Below, piece by piece: positions 27,377-36,079 of a stretch of 43,250 bases of DNA (position 1 is its first letter; every line of letters begins with the position of its first letter). This stretch comes from Gammaproteobacteria bacterium (lineage in GTDB: Bacteria > Pseudomonadota > Gammaproteobacteria > Enterobacterales > Kangiellaceae): assembly GCA_013373545.1 (NCBI GenBank), contig JABXHQ010000062.1:1-43250 (forward strand), in the 5' to 3' direction. The notes below the pieces were generated by a model, which did no database searches, had not been told where the DNA came from, and was given only the letters and a program-made list of their open reading frames with translations. Position numbers and translations under genes: made by a program.

Positions 27377-28374
27377 CCACAATTTGAGGATTGACGCGTA
27401 ACGAGCTTGGGCATAACTTGCTGTACAATCTCTTCAGGTGGCTCCATTTTATAAACACTTTGCATTACCAGCCAAGCGGCATCGGCAGCAATTTGCCGCA
27501 CCGGAAAGTGGATCGAAGAAAGCTTGGGAGTCACGTAGTTTGCGTAAGCAATATCATCAAAACCGATCACTGCTACTTGCTCGGGAATGGCTACTCCTTG
27601 TTCAGATAATGCATCCATCGCTCCAAGCGCCATTTCATCATTGGCGCATACTAAAGCATCAAATCGCGCTCCTCGTGCAATTAATTTTTTCACCCCAGCA
27701 TAGCCGCCCGACTCTTGAAAATCACCTTCAACGACGAGTTCAGGATCAAATGGTAATTGATATTGCTTTAACGCTCTTAAATACCCTTCAAAGCGCTCTT
27801 TTGCATCATGCTTCCACTGTGGGCCTAGAATACACGCCACTCGACGACGCCCTTGTTGGATCATATGTTCGGTTTGAATAAACCCACCGAGTTCATTATC
27901 TAAAACAAAACACTGCTCAGCGATAGCAGGAATGTAGCGATTTAATAAAACGAGTACCGTACCTTGTTGATGAATTTTTACCAACTCAGCATCGCTGAGT
28001 GTTTCAGCATGTAGAATTAACGCATCACAGCGACACGATAATAAAAAGTCAATGACTTCGCGCTCCTCTGACTCACTCGCATGGCTACTGGCAATTAACA
28101 TTTGTTTATCGTTACGCCGAATGATCGCCTCGGCGCCAGCCATCATTTCGCCGAAATAAGGACCAGCCAATTCGGACACCACCATACCGATGCTGTTGGA
28201 ACGATTCGAGGCTAAGGATTTCGCATGCGCATTCGGCCGATAGCCCAATTGTTTAATGGCCTCTAACACCCGACGCTTTTTATCGTCATCGACACGCGTT
28301 GTGCCGTTAAGCACACGCGATACGGTTGCTTGTGAGACGCCGGCTAAATCCGAAACATCTTTTATGGTCGCCAT
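27373..28374 (-). CDS. LacI-family transcriptional repressor
   Basis: A 333-residue regulator. Residues 1-55 are the LacI DNA-binding domain (IKDVSDLAGVSQATVSRVLN) with hinge helix (NAHAKSLASNRSN). The rest is a sugar-binding periplasmic-protein-like domain ending near VTRQSS. The 14-bp operator TGAAAGCGCTTTCA found twice in this locus is the kind of site this protein would bind, but the link is by position. Its own upstream region has a weaker inverted repeat TTAAC-N4-GTTAA (28408-28421) instead of that operator, so autoregulation is not supported. Start ATG 28374. Confidence 0.93.
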   Translation of the reverse strand: MATIKDVSDLAGVSQATVSRVLNGTTRVDDDKKRRVLEAIKQLGYRPNAHAKSLASNRSNSIGMVVSELAGPYFGEMMAGAEAIIRRNDKQMLIASSHASESEEREVIDFLLSCRCDALILHAETLSDAELVKIHQQGTVLVLLNRYIPAIAEQCFVLDNELGGFIQTEHMIQQGRRRVACILGPQWKHDAKERFEGYLRALKQYQLPFDPELVVEGDFQESGGYAGVKKLIARGARFDALVCANDEMALGAMDALSEQGVAIPEQVAVIGFDDIAYANYVTPKLSSIHFPVRQIAADAAWLVMQSVYKMEPPEEIVQQVMPKLVTRQSSNCG

Positions 28375-28535
28375 AACTGTACCTTACTTCGTCAAGCGCT
28401 TATTTAGTTAACAAACGTTAAAATCCTACACTAACCGAATTAGAATTGGCAGCTTTGCTGAAAAACTTTATGATAGACTGGCGCTCGATAGCGCGATTAA
28501 GCAACCCATAACACATCATTTACAAGGAGCTACCT

Positions 28536-29201
28536 GTGCCTGAAGTCTTCGAGCTACCAGAAGATAACTTGTTTAATGTCTTTAATATCTTGTTGCTAGA
28601 AAACAAGCACCGCTTGGTTAAACAGTTAAAAAAATGCTATGAACCAAATGTGCATGGTCATAAAACTTGGTCATCAAGCTTCTTGCTGATGGACTATTTC
28701 CAAACCGAGCAAGTGTTAAAGCGTACATCAAAAGTACTCGAACTGGGTTGTGGCTGGGGGGCGGCATCAATTTATTGCAAAAAAAATGGGGCCGAAAAAG
28801 TGACCGGCCTGGATATCGACGAAAATGTTTTTCCCTATTTAGAAGTTCAAGCGGCTCTTAACGACGTTAAAATTGAAGAACTAAAGCGCAGCTACGATAA
28901 ACTAACGGCAAGGCAATTCAATCAGTTCAACTTAATTATTGGTGCCGATATTTGCTTCTGGGACGACCTCGCCGTTATGTTAGAAAAAATGGTCAAGCGT
29001 GCACTAAATGCAGGCGTCAAAAGAATTGTTTTAGCCGATCCCGGACGCCAACCGTTTTTGGATCTGGCCGAGCGTGTCAGTGGGTTTGCCAAGGTATCGC
29101 TGCGAGAATGGTACGTATGTGATCCGGAATATTATGATGGTTATATTCTGGATATTCGTCCGGCTAAAGCTAAAGCTAAAGCTAAAGCTAAAGCAGCCTA
29201 A
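28536..29201 (+). CDS. Class I SAM-dependent methyltransferase with Ala-Lys tail
   Basis: A 221-residue protein starting at GTG 28536 with a clean AAGGAG site (28524-28529). The SAM-binding motif I is VLELGCGWGAASIY (~68-81), with an acidic end of strand 2 (GLDIDEN) and a post-motif LIIGADICFWDDL. The fold resembles small lysine or protein methyltransferases, but the target is unknown. The last 13 residues are PAKAKAKAKAKAA, encoded by five perfect GCTAAA repeats; this basic tail could bind nucleic acid or be a neutral expansion. It stands as a single gene between lacI-type and Fur-boxed genes. Confidence 0.85.
   Translation: MPEVFELPEDNLFNVFNILLLENKHRLVKQLKKCYEPNVHGHKTWSSSFLLMDYFQTEQVLKRTSKVLELGCGWGAASIYCKKNGAEKVTGLDIDENVFPYLEVQAALNDVKIEELKRSYDKLTARQFNQFNLIIGADICFWDDLAVMLEKMVKRALNAGVKRIVLADPGRQPFLDLAERVSGFAKVSLREWYVCDPEYYDGYILDIRPAKAKAKAKAKAA
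29163..29192 (+). repeat. Hexanucleotide tandem repeat (GCTAAA)5
   Basis: Five perfect in-frame copies of GCTAAA encode Ala-Lys repeats at the C-terminus of the methyltransferase. Slippage by whole units would change tail length without breaking the frame. Confidence 0.95.
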
Positions 29202-29208
29202 CACGCAG

Positions 29209-29700
29209 CTAGCGCAGTAAAGAATTTTCCTCGAGCAACGATTGCGGTCGCAGCAGTTTGCCGAGCGAGCGCACAATCCGTGGCGAAAGCTCAAATACAT
29301 TTTCGCTGCGGCTGCGTAACATAAACTCGGCATACTGGCGCCGGGCTAGCATAAGCTCTTGCGCCAAAGTATCACCGAGCCGTCGTCGCGTTGGCCAGTC
29401 TTGTAACAACCACTCTAAGCGCTGATAACTTAATTGATAAAAGTGCTCACATACACTCAAGCGTTTTAGCTTATAAGCAATGTAGGCCGAATTTTGGCAG
29501 CTCAGTACAAAACAGCGAATTTGTTCAGCGCACAGTGCTTGCTTGTGCAATAGCACTTCATCGATAACCGCCAGCGACTGTTGAAACAGATCGAGCGCTT
29601 TACTAAATTGTTGAGCTTGTCGAGCAGCGTCAGCCGCTAAGGTTAGTCGCTCCCACTGCGCAAGCACGGGATCGTCTTCACGATTGCTGAAAAGAGGCAT
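29209..29700 (-). CDS. Hypothetical helical (TPR-like) protein under a Fur box
   Basis: A 163-residue soluble, helix-rich protein with TPR-like periodicity (AADAARQAQQFSKALDLFQQ, SAYIAYKLKRLSVCEHFYQL). No signal peptide or catalytic motif. The start chosen is ATG 29700 (MPLFSN), which has a GAGGTG stretch about 10 bases upstream. An ATG at 29715 overlaps the Fur box and lacks a ribosome site. Only 7 bases separate its stop from the convergent methyltransferase stop. The operator at its start implies expression in low iron. I do not recognise the family. Confidence 0.65.
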   Translation of the reverse strand: MPLFSNREDDPVLAQWERLTLAADAARQAQQFSKALDLFQQSLAVIDEVLLHKQALCAEQIRCFVLSCQNSAYIAYKLKRLSVCEHFYQLSYQRLEWLLQDWPTRRRLGDTLAQELMLARRQYAEFMLRSRSENVFELSPRIVRSLGKLLRPQSLLEENSLLR

Positions 29701-29713
29701 CCTCGCCCACCTC

Positions 29714-29738
29714 ATAAATGATAATGATTATCATTTAT
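29714..29738. promoter_or_regulatory. Fur box
   Basis: A perfect 25-bp palindrome centred at 29726. Its core TGATAATGATTATCA (29719-29733) fits the 7-1-7 Fur consensus exactly apart from the free central base. It lies directly upstream of the 163-residue gene on the minus strand and 80 bases from the end of prmC, so the small gene is the only plausible target. Confidence 0.88.
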
Positions 29739-29765
29739 ATTTTATTCTCAAGGCTTTGTCAACGA

Positions 29766-30602
29766 TTATTCTACCCTTTGACCACAGCTAAAGCGCGGTT
29801 GTCCGGCCAAGTCCAACTGCGTCGAAACCGCTTGATAACCTTGCTCAGTAAAGTATTGCCGCACCGTCTCGCCTTGATAATATCCGTGCTCCACCATCAC
29901 CCAAGCGGCCGGATTTAGAAACGCTTTGGCGCGCTCAATGATAGTTTTCAAATCAGCATACTCATCAGCGCCAGCGGTTAAAGCCGTTATTGGCTCATAG
30001 CGTAAATCACCTTGCTGCATATGCGGATCATCTTCAGCGACATAAGGCGGGTTACTGATGATTAAATCAAATCTTTGATCGTGACTGAGAGCAGAAAACC
30101 AATCGCTGCAGGCGAACTCCACGTTTAAATTCAGGTCGGCGGCATTTTGCTTAGCCACAGCCAGAGCCTCCTCGCTCACATCAAAAGCCGTCACCGCAGC
30201 ATCTGCTCGCTGACTTTTCAGTGCCAAAGCAATGGCACCGCTACCCGTTCCCAAGTCTAAAATCTTAGGCGCCGTTAGCGGTGCAAGGGTCGCTAACGCA
30301 AAGTCTACCAACGCTTCGGTTTCGGGTCGCGGGATCAAAGTTGCCGGTGTCACTGATAACGGCAAAGAGTAAAACTCCCATTCACCTAATATATAGGCCA
30401 CCGGCTCACCTTGTACGCGTCTTTCCAATAATGCGTGTAACTCGGCTAACTGTTGCGACGTTAAGGTTTCATCGGCAAATGCTTTGAGCCAACTGCGAGT
30501 TTTACCTAATCCGTGCGCAATAATAATTTCCGCATCGAGCACTGCGCAATCGGCGTCAGGAAAACGCCCACTGGCGGCTTGAATTAACTGCGCAATTTTC
30601 AT
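29766..30602 (-). CDS. prmC: Peptide chain release factor N5-glutamine methyltransferase
   Basis: Methylates the Gln of the GGQ motif in release factors RF1 and RF2. A 278-residue protein from ATG 30602 (MKIAQLIQAASGRF). An upstream ATG at 30632 falls inside a terminator stem and is rejected. An N-terminal helical substrate domain (~1-85) is followed by the SAM-binding motif ILDLGTGSGAIALAL and the catalytic NPPY (184-187, in LIISNPPYVAEDD). In many gammaproteobacteria it follows prfA directly. Here about 6.4 kb of other genes separate the two. Confidence 0.95.
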   Translation of the reverse strand: MKIAQLIQAASGRFPDADCAVLDAEIIIAHGLGKTRSWLKAFADETLTSQQLAELHALLERRVQGEPVAYILGEWEFYSLPLSVTPATLIPRPETEALVDFALATLAPLTAPKILDLGTGSGAIALALKSQRADAAVTAFDVSEEALAVAKQNAADLNLNVEFACSDWFSALSHDQRFDLIISNPPYVAEDDPHMQQGDLRYEPITALTAGADEYADLKTIIERAKAFLNPAAWVMVEHGYYQGETVRQYFTEQGYQAVSTQLDLAGQPRFSCGQRVE

Positions 30603-30618
30603 AAGTTTTCTCGTGGCG

Positions 30619-30648
30619 AAAAAAAAGGGCATCTTACGATGCCCTTTT
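30619..30648 (-). terminator. Rho-independent terminator after the M4 protease gene
   Basis: GGGCATC (30627-30633) pairs with GATGCCC (30638-30644) around a TTAC loop. On the minus strand it is followed by an eight-T run. It separates the protease gene from prmC, which therefore probably needs read-through or its own promoter. Confidence 0.88.
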
Positions 30649-30667
30649 AATGCATTGCAACTGGCAA

Positions 30668-33600
30668 TTAACGTCGACGACGTAATCCTGCCAAGCCCGC
30701 TAACATCAGGATAAAGAAGTACATGCTTCCGCCTGAGTTATTATTCCAACGACTTGCGTCATTCGGGAATAAGTCATCACCGTCAGCATAACCGTCACCA
30801 TCGGAATCCATCTTAGTTGGATTAGTACCGTTGGCCACTTCTTGCCCATCATTGATGCCATCACCGTCTGTGTCAGCATTCATTGGGTCGGTGTTGTATG
30901 TATCAACTTCTTCACCGTTCGACAAGCCATCGCCATCTGAATCAACAGCAGGCGCTAGGAACATTAAGTTATCGATAGAAACGCGATCCACTTTTGAACT
31001 TAAGAATGCATTTTTAACGTACTCAAGTCGTACAGTATGCTCACCTTGAGTCAAGTCGGCCGATAAAGTAGCGTTGGTCATTTGACCGCTTAACTCACCC
31101 ATCACCACACCATCAACCAAGAGGCGGAACATATCGACATTTTCTTCACTATCAACATTCGCTTTGAATGATAACTGACCCGCCATAAACACATCAGTCA
31201 TTTCAATCGCAGCTACTTTGCTGTTTGATAACGGCTCAGCCCAAAGGCGACCATTTTCAACAACAAAGGATTCTGCCGCGGCACGCGTCCAGTTGCCTTG
31301 TGCGCCATTGTTGAAGTTTTCCATTAAGTACTCAACCGCTTGTGGCATGCTGTTAGCATCGTTGATGTCCGAACCGTACTTAGTTTCAGTTGCGTTATCG
31401 AAACCGTCGTTATCCAGATCATCAGTGCCATCACTACCCGCTACTAATGGATCCAGTCCGTTATCAATTTCAGCTTTATCATCAACGCCGTCACCATCGG
31501 TATCCATCATTGCTGGATTGGTAGAATAGGCATTCACTTCTTGACCATCGGTCAAACCATCGCCATCGGTATCAGCAACATTTGGATTAGCACCGTTGCT
31601 GAACTCATCGGCATTGATCAGGCCGTCACCATCTGTATCAAGTGCACCGTCAGCTGGATCCATTGGGTCTAGGCCATTATTGGCTTCCCACGCATCATCC
31701 ATACCGTCGCCGTCTTCATCAACCACTAAACCGGTGTAGTAAACGTTATCGATCCAGATTTTGTCTTCACCAGTGCTAACGCTGCCATCTTTCACATAAA
31801 CAAACGACATGCTGTGAGCGCCGGCTGAAATAGGACCACTAACCGTTACCCAGTCATATTCGCCCGATAATTCAAACGCGATTTGACCGTCTAATACTAA
31901 GTAGAAGAAATCCCAGTTTGCTTCGGTAGAAATTTTCAGATCAAACGAAATCGTGCCTTCTTCCGACACAAAGTTTAAGTCTGAACCAGAAATTTCATTA
32001 TGCGTCATATCCATTGAAGCGGCGCTGTACATACCACTTGCAGCATAGGTGCTCGAAATTTCCATACCGTAGTCAGCGTAAATTGAAGTTGGGAAGTCAG
32101 TTAAATCTTGATTCTCAAAGTCATAAACTGAATAAGCACCCGTTGTGCGAACACTGCTCGCATCCGTTGGATCGGTACCATCTAAGTACTCACCCAAGTT
32201 GGAGACGCCATCGCTATCACTATCGGTCGCCGCATCAGCTGCGTTTAACGGATTGAAGCCATAGTTAACTTCATATCCATCTGGCATGCCATCGCTATCA
32301 CTATCGGCTGAAGTGACGTCAGTTGCGTATAAGTTGTACTCTTCAGAGTCAGTCAAACCATCGTCATCAGTATCGATGTCTTTTGGATCGAAGCCTTTTA
32401 ACAACTCAACTTTATTGATGATGCCATCACCATCGAAATCTTGATTCGCATCGCTTGGATCTTCCATATCAAAACCAATGATCAGCTCTGAAATATCTGA
32501 CATAGAGTCATTATCGGTATCCGTTGAAGAGTTTTCACACACGGCACCTACTGCAGACATAGCGACGTAAACAGAAATGTAGTCATAATCTAAGTCAACC
32601 GCTGACTCAATCAAACCACACGCACCTTCGGCCATTGTTGAATCTGGCGTCCAGTAGTTTTGGTTGGCGTGAACGAAAATATCAAAGGCTTTTTTCGGAT
32701 CCCAACCTTCCATATTCGATAGTAAGAAGTACGCACGGTTGTAAACACCACTGCTGTAATGTACGTCAATACCGTTGTAATACTCATCGTAGTGATCGAT
32801 AGACGCACCATCGAGTGACGGCGTTTCAAAGAAACGAAGACCATCTCCATTTTTCATGATGTCGCCACCAATGAACCAATCCACGCTACCTTTCCAGTAG
32901 TACTCACCTGCTTCACCGGCGATATCCGAGAAAGCTTCGTTCATACCACCTGACTCACCCGAGTAAATCAAGTCTGAGTTAAAGTCTGTAAAACCATGGC
33001 TGATTTCATGCACCGATACATTAATATCCACTAGCGGATAGAAAGTACTGGCACCATCACCAAAGGTCATTGCTTGGCCATCCCAGAACGCATTTTCATA
33101 GCCAGTACCATAATGAACTTTCATGGATAACTGGAATGGAAGCGGTGCAGTTTGATACCACTCATCAAACATATCAAACGCAACGTTACCAAAGTAAAAC
33201 GCATCATTGATTGGCGAGAATGCGCCATTAATCGCTTGGTAAGTGTTTTCCGAACAAGCAAATTCATACGGCGTGTTTAGCGATGTGTTAGTAGTATTCG
33301 CTAAGTCAACAGCACGAACATTAGTGTTTTCTAAATAACACGTTCCACCATTGCCGTCGTCAGTACCATTTAGCGCAGGATACTCAGTGCCGTAGTTATA
33401 CTGACCGGTTTTTTGATTTCCACCAGGACCGGTAATATCGAAATGCTGTAAGGCATTCCAATGTTCAATAATGCGATCCGATTGCGCATCGACAATAAAC
33501 ATACGACGCACCACATGGCCTTTTTCGTCTTGCGCCATCAACTCAACATGATAGGCCAAGAAAGCTTTTTTCAATCGCTTATCAAAGTAGATAACCAAGT

Positions 33601-34060
33601 CTGAGTTTTCACGCTCATAGTTGGTCCATTTACCAAACTTAGTGTCAATCTTAGTTTTCAAACTAGAAATAACTTCGTCAGCGGTAAACTTTGGCTTTAC
33701 GTTACCTTTAAGGTCTTTCTCTAGGTCCGATAAAATATGACCGGCATAATATGTTTTGTTCTGTGCCGCTTTTTGATGTTGCGTCACTTGCAAGCCAAAA
33801 ACTGGAACACCTTTATAGGTTTGCTGAAAACGGCTGTGCGTATTGCCTTTGCGATCGGCTTTTTGCTTAACCCGTGCAAATTCAGTTTCTTTGTTCATTT
33901 TAAAATGAGCTTTTAGTGCTTCAACACCCACTTTGCCTTGCTTGCTCATTAAATTTAAATCTTGATTCGCATTGCTAACAGAAACACGCTCTGCAGCATT
34001 TACCGTCATCCCAACGGATAGCGCGGCGATAACGCTACTCCAGATCATAGACTTTCTCAT
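30668..34060 (-). CDS. Large secreted M4 metalloprotease with calcium repeats and GlyGly-CTERM anchor
   Basis: A 1130-residue thermolysin-type zinc protease. Start ATG 34060 (MRKSMIW) after a GGGGGA site; a TTG at 34075 is possible but weaker. In order: signal peptide, FTP/PepSY propeptide (~30-200), and the M4 domain with HEISH (351-355) and zinc Glu375 (GGMNEAFSD). Next come His434 (HYSSGVYN), thrombospondin-3-type Asp repeats (DTDGDGLTDG type) alternating with two similar beta-sandwich domains (~640-775 and ~905-1035), and a GlyGly-CTERM tail (GGSMYFFILMLAGLAGLRRR). The spacing of zinc ligands matches thermolysin. The tail predicts rhombosortase processing and type II secretion. A beta-barrel gene lies 15 bases upstream. 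Confidence 0.95.
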   Translation of the reverse strand: MRKSMIWSSVIAALSVGMTVNAAERVSVSNANQDLNLMSKQGKVGVEALKAHFKMNKETEFARVKQKADRKGNTHSRFQQTYKGVPVFGLQVTQHQKAAQNKTYYAGHILSDLEKDLKGNVKPKFTADEVISSLKTKIDTKFGKWTNYERENSDLVIYFDKRLKKAFLAYHVELMAQDEKGHVVRRMFIVDAQSDRIIEHWNALQHFDITGPGGNQKTGQYNYGTEYPALNGTDDGNGGTCYLENTNVRAVDLANTTNTSLNTPYEFACSENTYQAINGAFSPINDAFYFGNVAFDMFDEWYQTAPLPFQLSMKVHYGTGYENAFWDGQAMTFGDGASTFYPLVDINVSVHEISHGFTDFNSDLIYSGESGGMNEAFSDIAGEAGEYYWKGSVDWFIGGDIMKNGDGLRFFETPSLDGASIDHYDEYYNGIDVHYSSGVYNRAYFLLSNMEGWDPKKAFDIFVHANQNYWTPDSTMAEGACGLIESAVDLDYDYISVYVAMSAVGAVCENSSTDTDNDSMSDISELIIGFDMEDPSDANQDFDGDGIINKVELLKGFDPKDIDTDDDGLTDSEEYNLYATDVTSADSDSDGMPDGYEVNYGFNPLNAADAATDSDSDGVSNLGEYLDGTDPTDASSVRTTGAYSVYDFENQDLTDFPTSIYADYGMEISSTYAASGMYSAASMDMTHNEISGSDLNFVSEEGTISFDLKISTEANWDFFYLVLDGQIAFELSGEYDWVTVSGPISAGAHSMSFVYVKDGSVSTGEDKIWIDNVYYTGLVVDEDGDGMDDAWEANNGLDPMDPADGALDTDGDGLINADEFSNGANPNVADTDGDGLTDGQEVNAYSTNPAMMDTDGDGVDDKAEIDNGLDPLVAGSDGTDDLDNDGFDNATETKYGSDINDANSMPQAVEYLMENFNNGAQGNWTRAAAESFVVENGRLWAEPLSNSKVAAIEMTDVFMAGQLSFKANVDSEENVDMFRLLVDGVVMGELSGQMTNATLSADLTQGEHTVRLEYVKNAFLSSKVDRVSIDNLMFLAPAVDSDGDGLSNGEEVDTYNTDPMNADTDGDGINDGQEVANGTNPTKMDSDGDGYADGDDLFPNDASRWNNNSGGSMYFFILMLAGLAGLRRRR

Positions 34061-34075
34061 GTCTTTATCCCCCAA

Positions 34076-34591
34076 TTAAAACTTTAATGAAAAGCCAAGC
34101 GTGTAGCTCTGCATTTCAATATCATCGTCATCAAGCATTTGCTCATATGCCAAGTAAACGCCGTAGTCCTCAGAAAACTGATAGGCTGCACCAAGTCCGT
34201 AACCTAAACCACTTTCAGTTTCTCCGGCATTACCCAAATCAGAACTCAAAGTAAAGTCAACTCGGTTGAACCCTAAGGTGGCAAACACATTGAAATCTTC
34301 ATTCGGCATTAAGTCGAATCGCGCATAAGCACTAACGAGATAATCAATAGACAACTCAGCTTCTGGCGTCATTCCGTCAACATCATCGTCGTATACTCCG
34401 ACGCCGAAACGGCCATTCAATGAAAAATTATCATTAAGCTGATGATGGTAAGTAGCAGAAAGCGCATTAGATTGAGCTTCGATCAGATTATCTTCGTAAC
34501 TTGTTTTGTTTAGCTCGAATGACAGGTGACTCTCTGCCATTAACGGTAAACAGGAAAACGCCAACAGTGAGGCGCACAACTTCTTATTCAT
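34076..34591 (-). CDS. Small outer-membrane beta-barrel protein
   Basis: A 171-residue protein with a signal peptide (LCASLLAFSCLPLMA). Alternating amphipathic strands follow, with repeated aromatic residues (SLNGRFGVGVYDDD, DFNVFATLGFNRVDF, SGLGYGLGAAYQF), and the C-terminus ends in Phe (YTLGFSLKF), as expected for an eight-stranded barrel inserted by BamA. It is the first gene of a probable operon with the M4 protease 15 bases downstream. Whether it helps that protease or is unrelated is not known. Confidence 0.8.
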   Translation of the reverse strand: MNKKLCASLLAFSCLPLMAESHLSFELNKTSYEDNLIEAQSNALSATYHHQLNDNFSLNGRFGVGVYDDDVDGMTPEAELSIDYLVSAYARFDLMPNEDFNVFATLGFNRVDFTLSSDLGNAGETESGLGYGLGAAYQFSEDYGVYLAYEQMLDDDDIEMQSYTLGFSLKF

Positions 34592-35221
34592 TTTTTCTCC
34601 TTTTTATGAAATACACACACCCGCAAAAAAAGTATCACTGAGCGGTAGCACATCACAATTAAAAAGCTGCGGTATTATTTACAAAAAGAAAAAATGTATT
34701 TGCTTCAGAGATGATTTGCGGTTAAAAACAACTACAATTGAGATAATAAGATAATGAAGCGTGTCACAACTCAATGTGATATTCGGTATTTTTACCCAAC
34801 ATTCAATTAAAAGCGGTTAATGAATGTACGCAGATGATTAATCAAAGGATTGACGCCAATGTCCACGGTGGCAACGAACTTAAGCAATGTTTTTTACCAT
34901 GAACAGCGAATTGATTTGCCGGTATCGCCCACAAGGTTGCTATATCAACGTTACTAAATCATGGCAGGAGCGCAAGCTTAACTTGTCTATACAAAGCGTT
35001 TGCTCACGCGCGATTAATAGGCAGCAATTAATATTTAGCTGTCGGTATGCGGTTATCGACTCACAACCGTAAACATGGACTAAATCTAACTCGGATTTGA
35101 ATAACGGTTCGGTTTTGCAATCGGTTTACCAATCGTTACACTACACGGACTGTGCGCTTTATTGTTGACAGCAATAAATTTTTAACCACAACACTGAATT
35201 AAATTTCAAGTAAGATTATTT
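34592..35221. other. Long intergenic region without a supported gene
   Basis: 630 bases, AT-rich, between the divergent beta-barrel gene (-) and CPBP gene (+). A 61-codon plus-strand frame (34887-35072) has no ribosome site or protein-like pattern. TTGACA at 35164-35169 could be a -35 box for the CPBP gene, but no good -10 box is spaced from it. No strong palindrome was noticed. Confidence 0.4.
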
Positions 35222-36079
35222 ATGAATACTACAACTTTATTTGACGGCCGCATCACTTTTGTCAGAATTTTCACTGCGTTTTTAGTGGCTAAGTTTTCCC
35301 AGTCTTTTCTGCTTGAAGCGTACCCCGTCGACATTCTCTATCCGATATCGATGGTGCTGGTATTCGCGGTTTTTTGGGGATTATTGCGTTTGTTTTGCCA
35401 CCCTGCAGAGCTCTCATTAAAGCTATTCATTAATACAGAACCGCGACCTTTTTCAATCATTACCCTAATTGGCCTAGTGATAGTTGTCGTGATAACCAAA
35501 TATGGATCCGCGGTTATGCTGTTTAGCTACTATGAATGGTTTGGCGAAACCAACCTAGAAACCTTGCAACAGTTACAAGCTCTCGCAGAGCAAAGTATCT
35601 GGCAACGTCTGGATGTGTCCGCATTAACCGGCATGTTCGGAGCGCCAATCGTTGAAGAGTTTTTTTACCGCGCCGTTCTTGTTAGCTACCTTGCCGCTCG
35701 CTTTCGACCGAGCATAGCGATTATTATCGCGGCATCAATATTCGCCATGTTCCATGGCTTTAGCGGTTTTTTCCTAGCGCTTGGCGGCGGTATATTATTG
35801 TCGAGCGTGTATTTGTACTATCGCAATATTTGGCTTTGTATTGGCTTGCATTGCATCGCAAACCTGATGACATTTTTGGCGCCGGGTATTGTTGCAGACG
35901 CATTGGTGTTCAATTGGAGCAGCAGTAGCGAAATTGCATTGTCGTTATTAAATATCGCCAGTGGAATTTTGGTAGTGATAATGATTATTTTACTGCCCTA
36001 CGGGTTGCGCCGATCACCTGTCCCCAATGCAGAACTGGCGGCGCAGATCAAAAACCAGCTCAGTAAGGCTCAAGATTGA
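35222..36079 (+). CDS. CPBP-family intramembrane metalloprotease
   Basis: A 285-residue polytopic membrane protein with about seven helices. It carries the three family motifs: EEFFYR (Glu145, Glu146, Arg150), FAMFHGFSGF, and GLHCIANL. These form the active site of CAAX-type and bacteriocin-immunity-type proteases. In bacteria the targets of most members are unknown. The start is ATG 35222; its 3' end overlaps the convergent aspartoacylase gene by ten bases. Confidence 0.9.
   Translation: MNTTTLFDGRITFVRIFTAFLVAKFSQSFLLEAYPVDILYPISMVLVFAVFWGLLRLFCHPAELSLKLFINTEPRPFSIITLIGLVIVVVITKYGSAVMLFSYYEWFGETNLETLQQLQALAEQSIWQRLDVSALTGMFGAPIVEEFFYRAVLVSYLAARFRPSIAIIIAASIFAMFHGFSGFFLALGGGILLSSVYLYYRNIWLCIGLHCIANLMTFLAPGIVADALVFNWSSSSEIALSLLNIASGILVVIMIILLPYGLRRSPVPNAELAAQIKNQLSKAQD

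Noticed and set aside
28408-28421. TTAAC-N4-GTTAA inverted repeat upstream of the lacI-type gene as an autoregulatory operator
   Set aside because: Sequence differs from the shared 14-bp operator and is short and AT-rich; support is too weak.
30603-30632. Longer N-terminus for PrmC
   Set aside because: The upstream ATG lies inside the terminator stem of the protease gene.
34887-35072. 61-codon plus-strand reading frame in the 630-base gap
   Set aside because: No ribosome site, no recognisable domain; likely chance.
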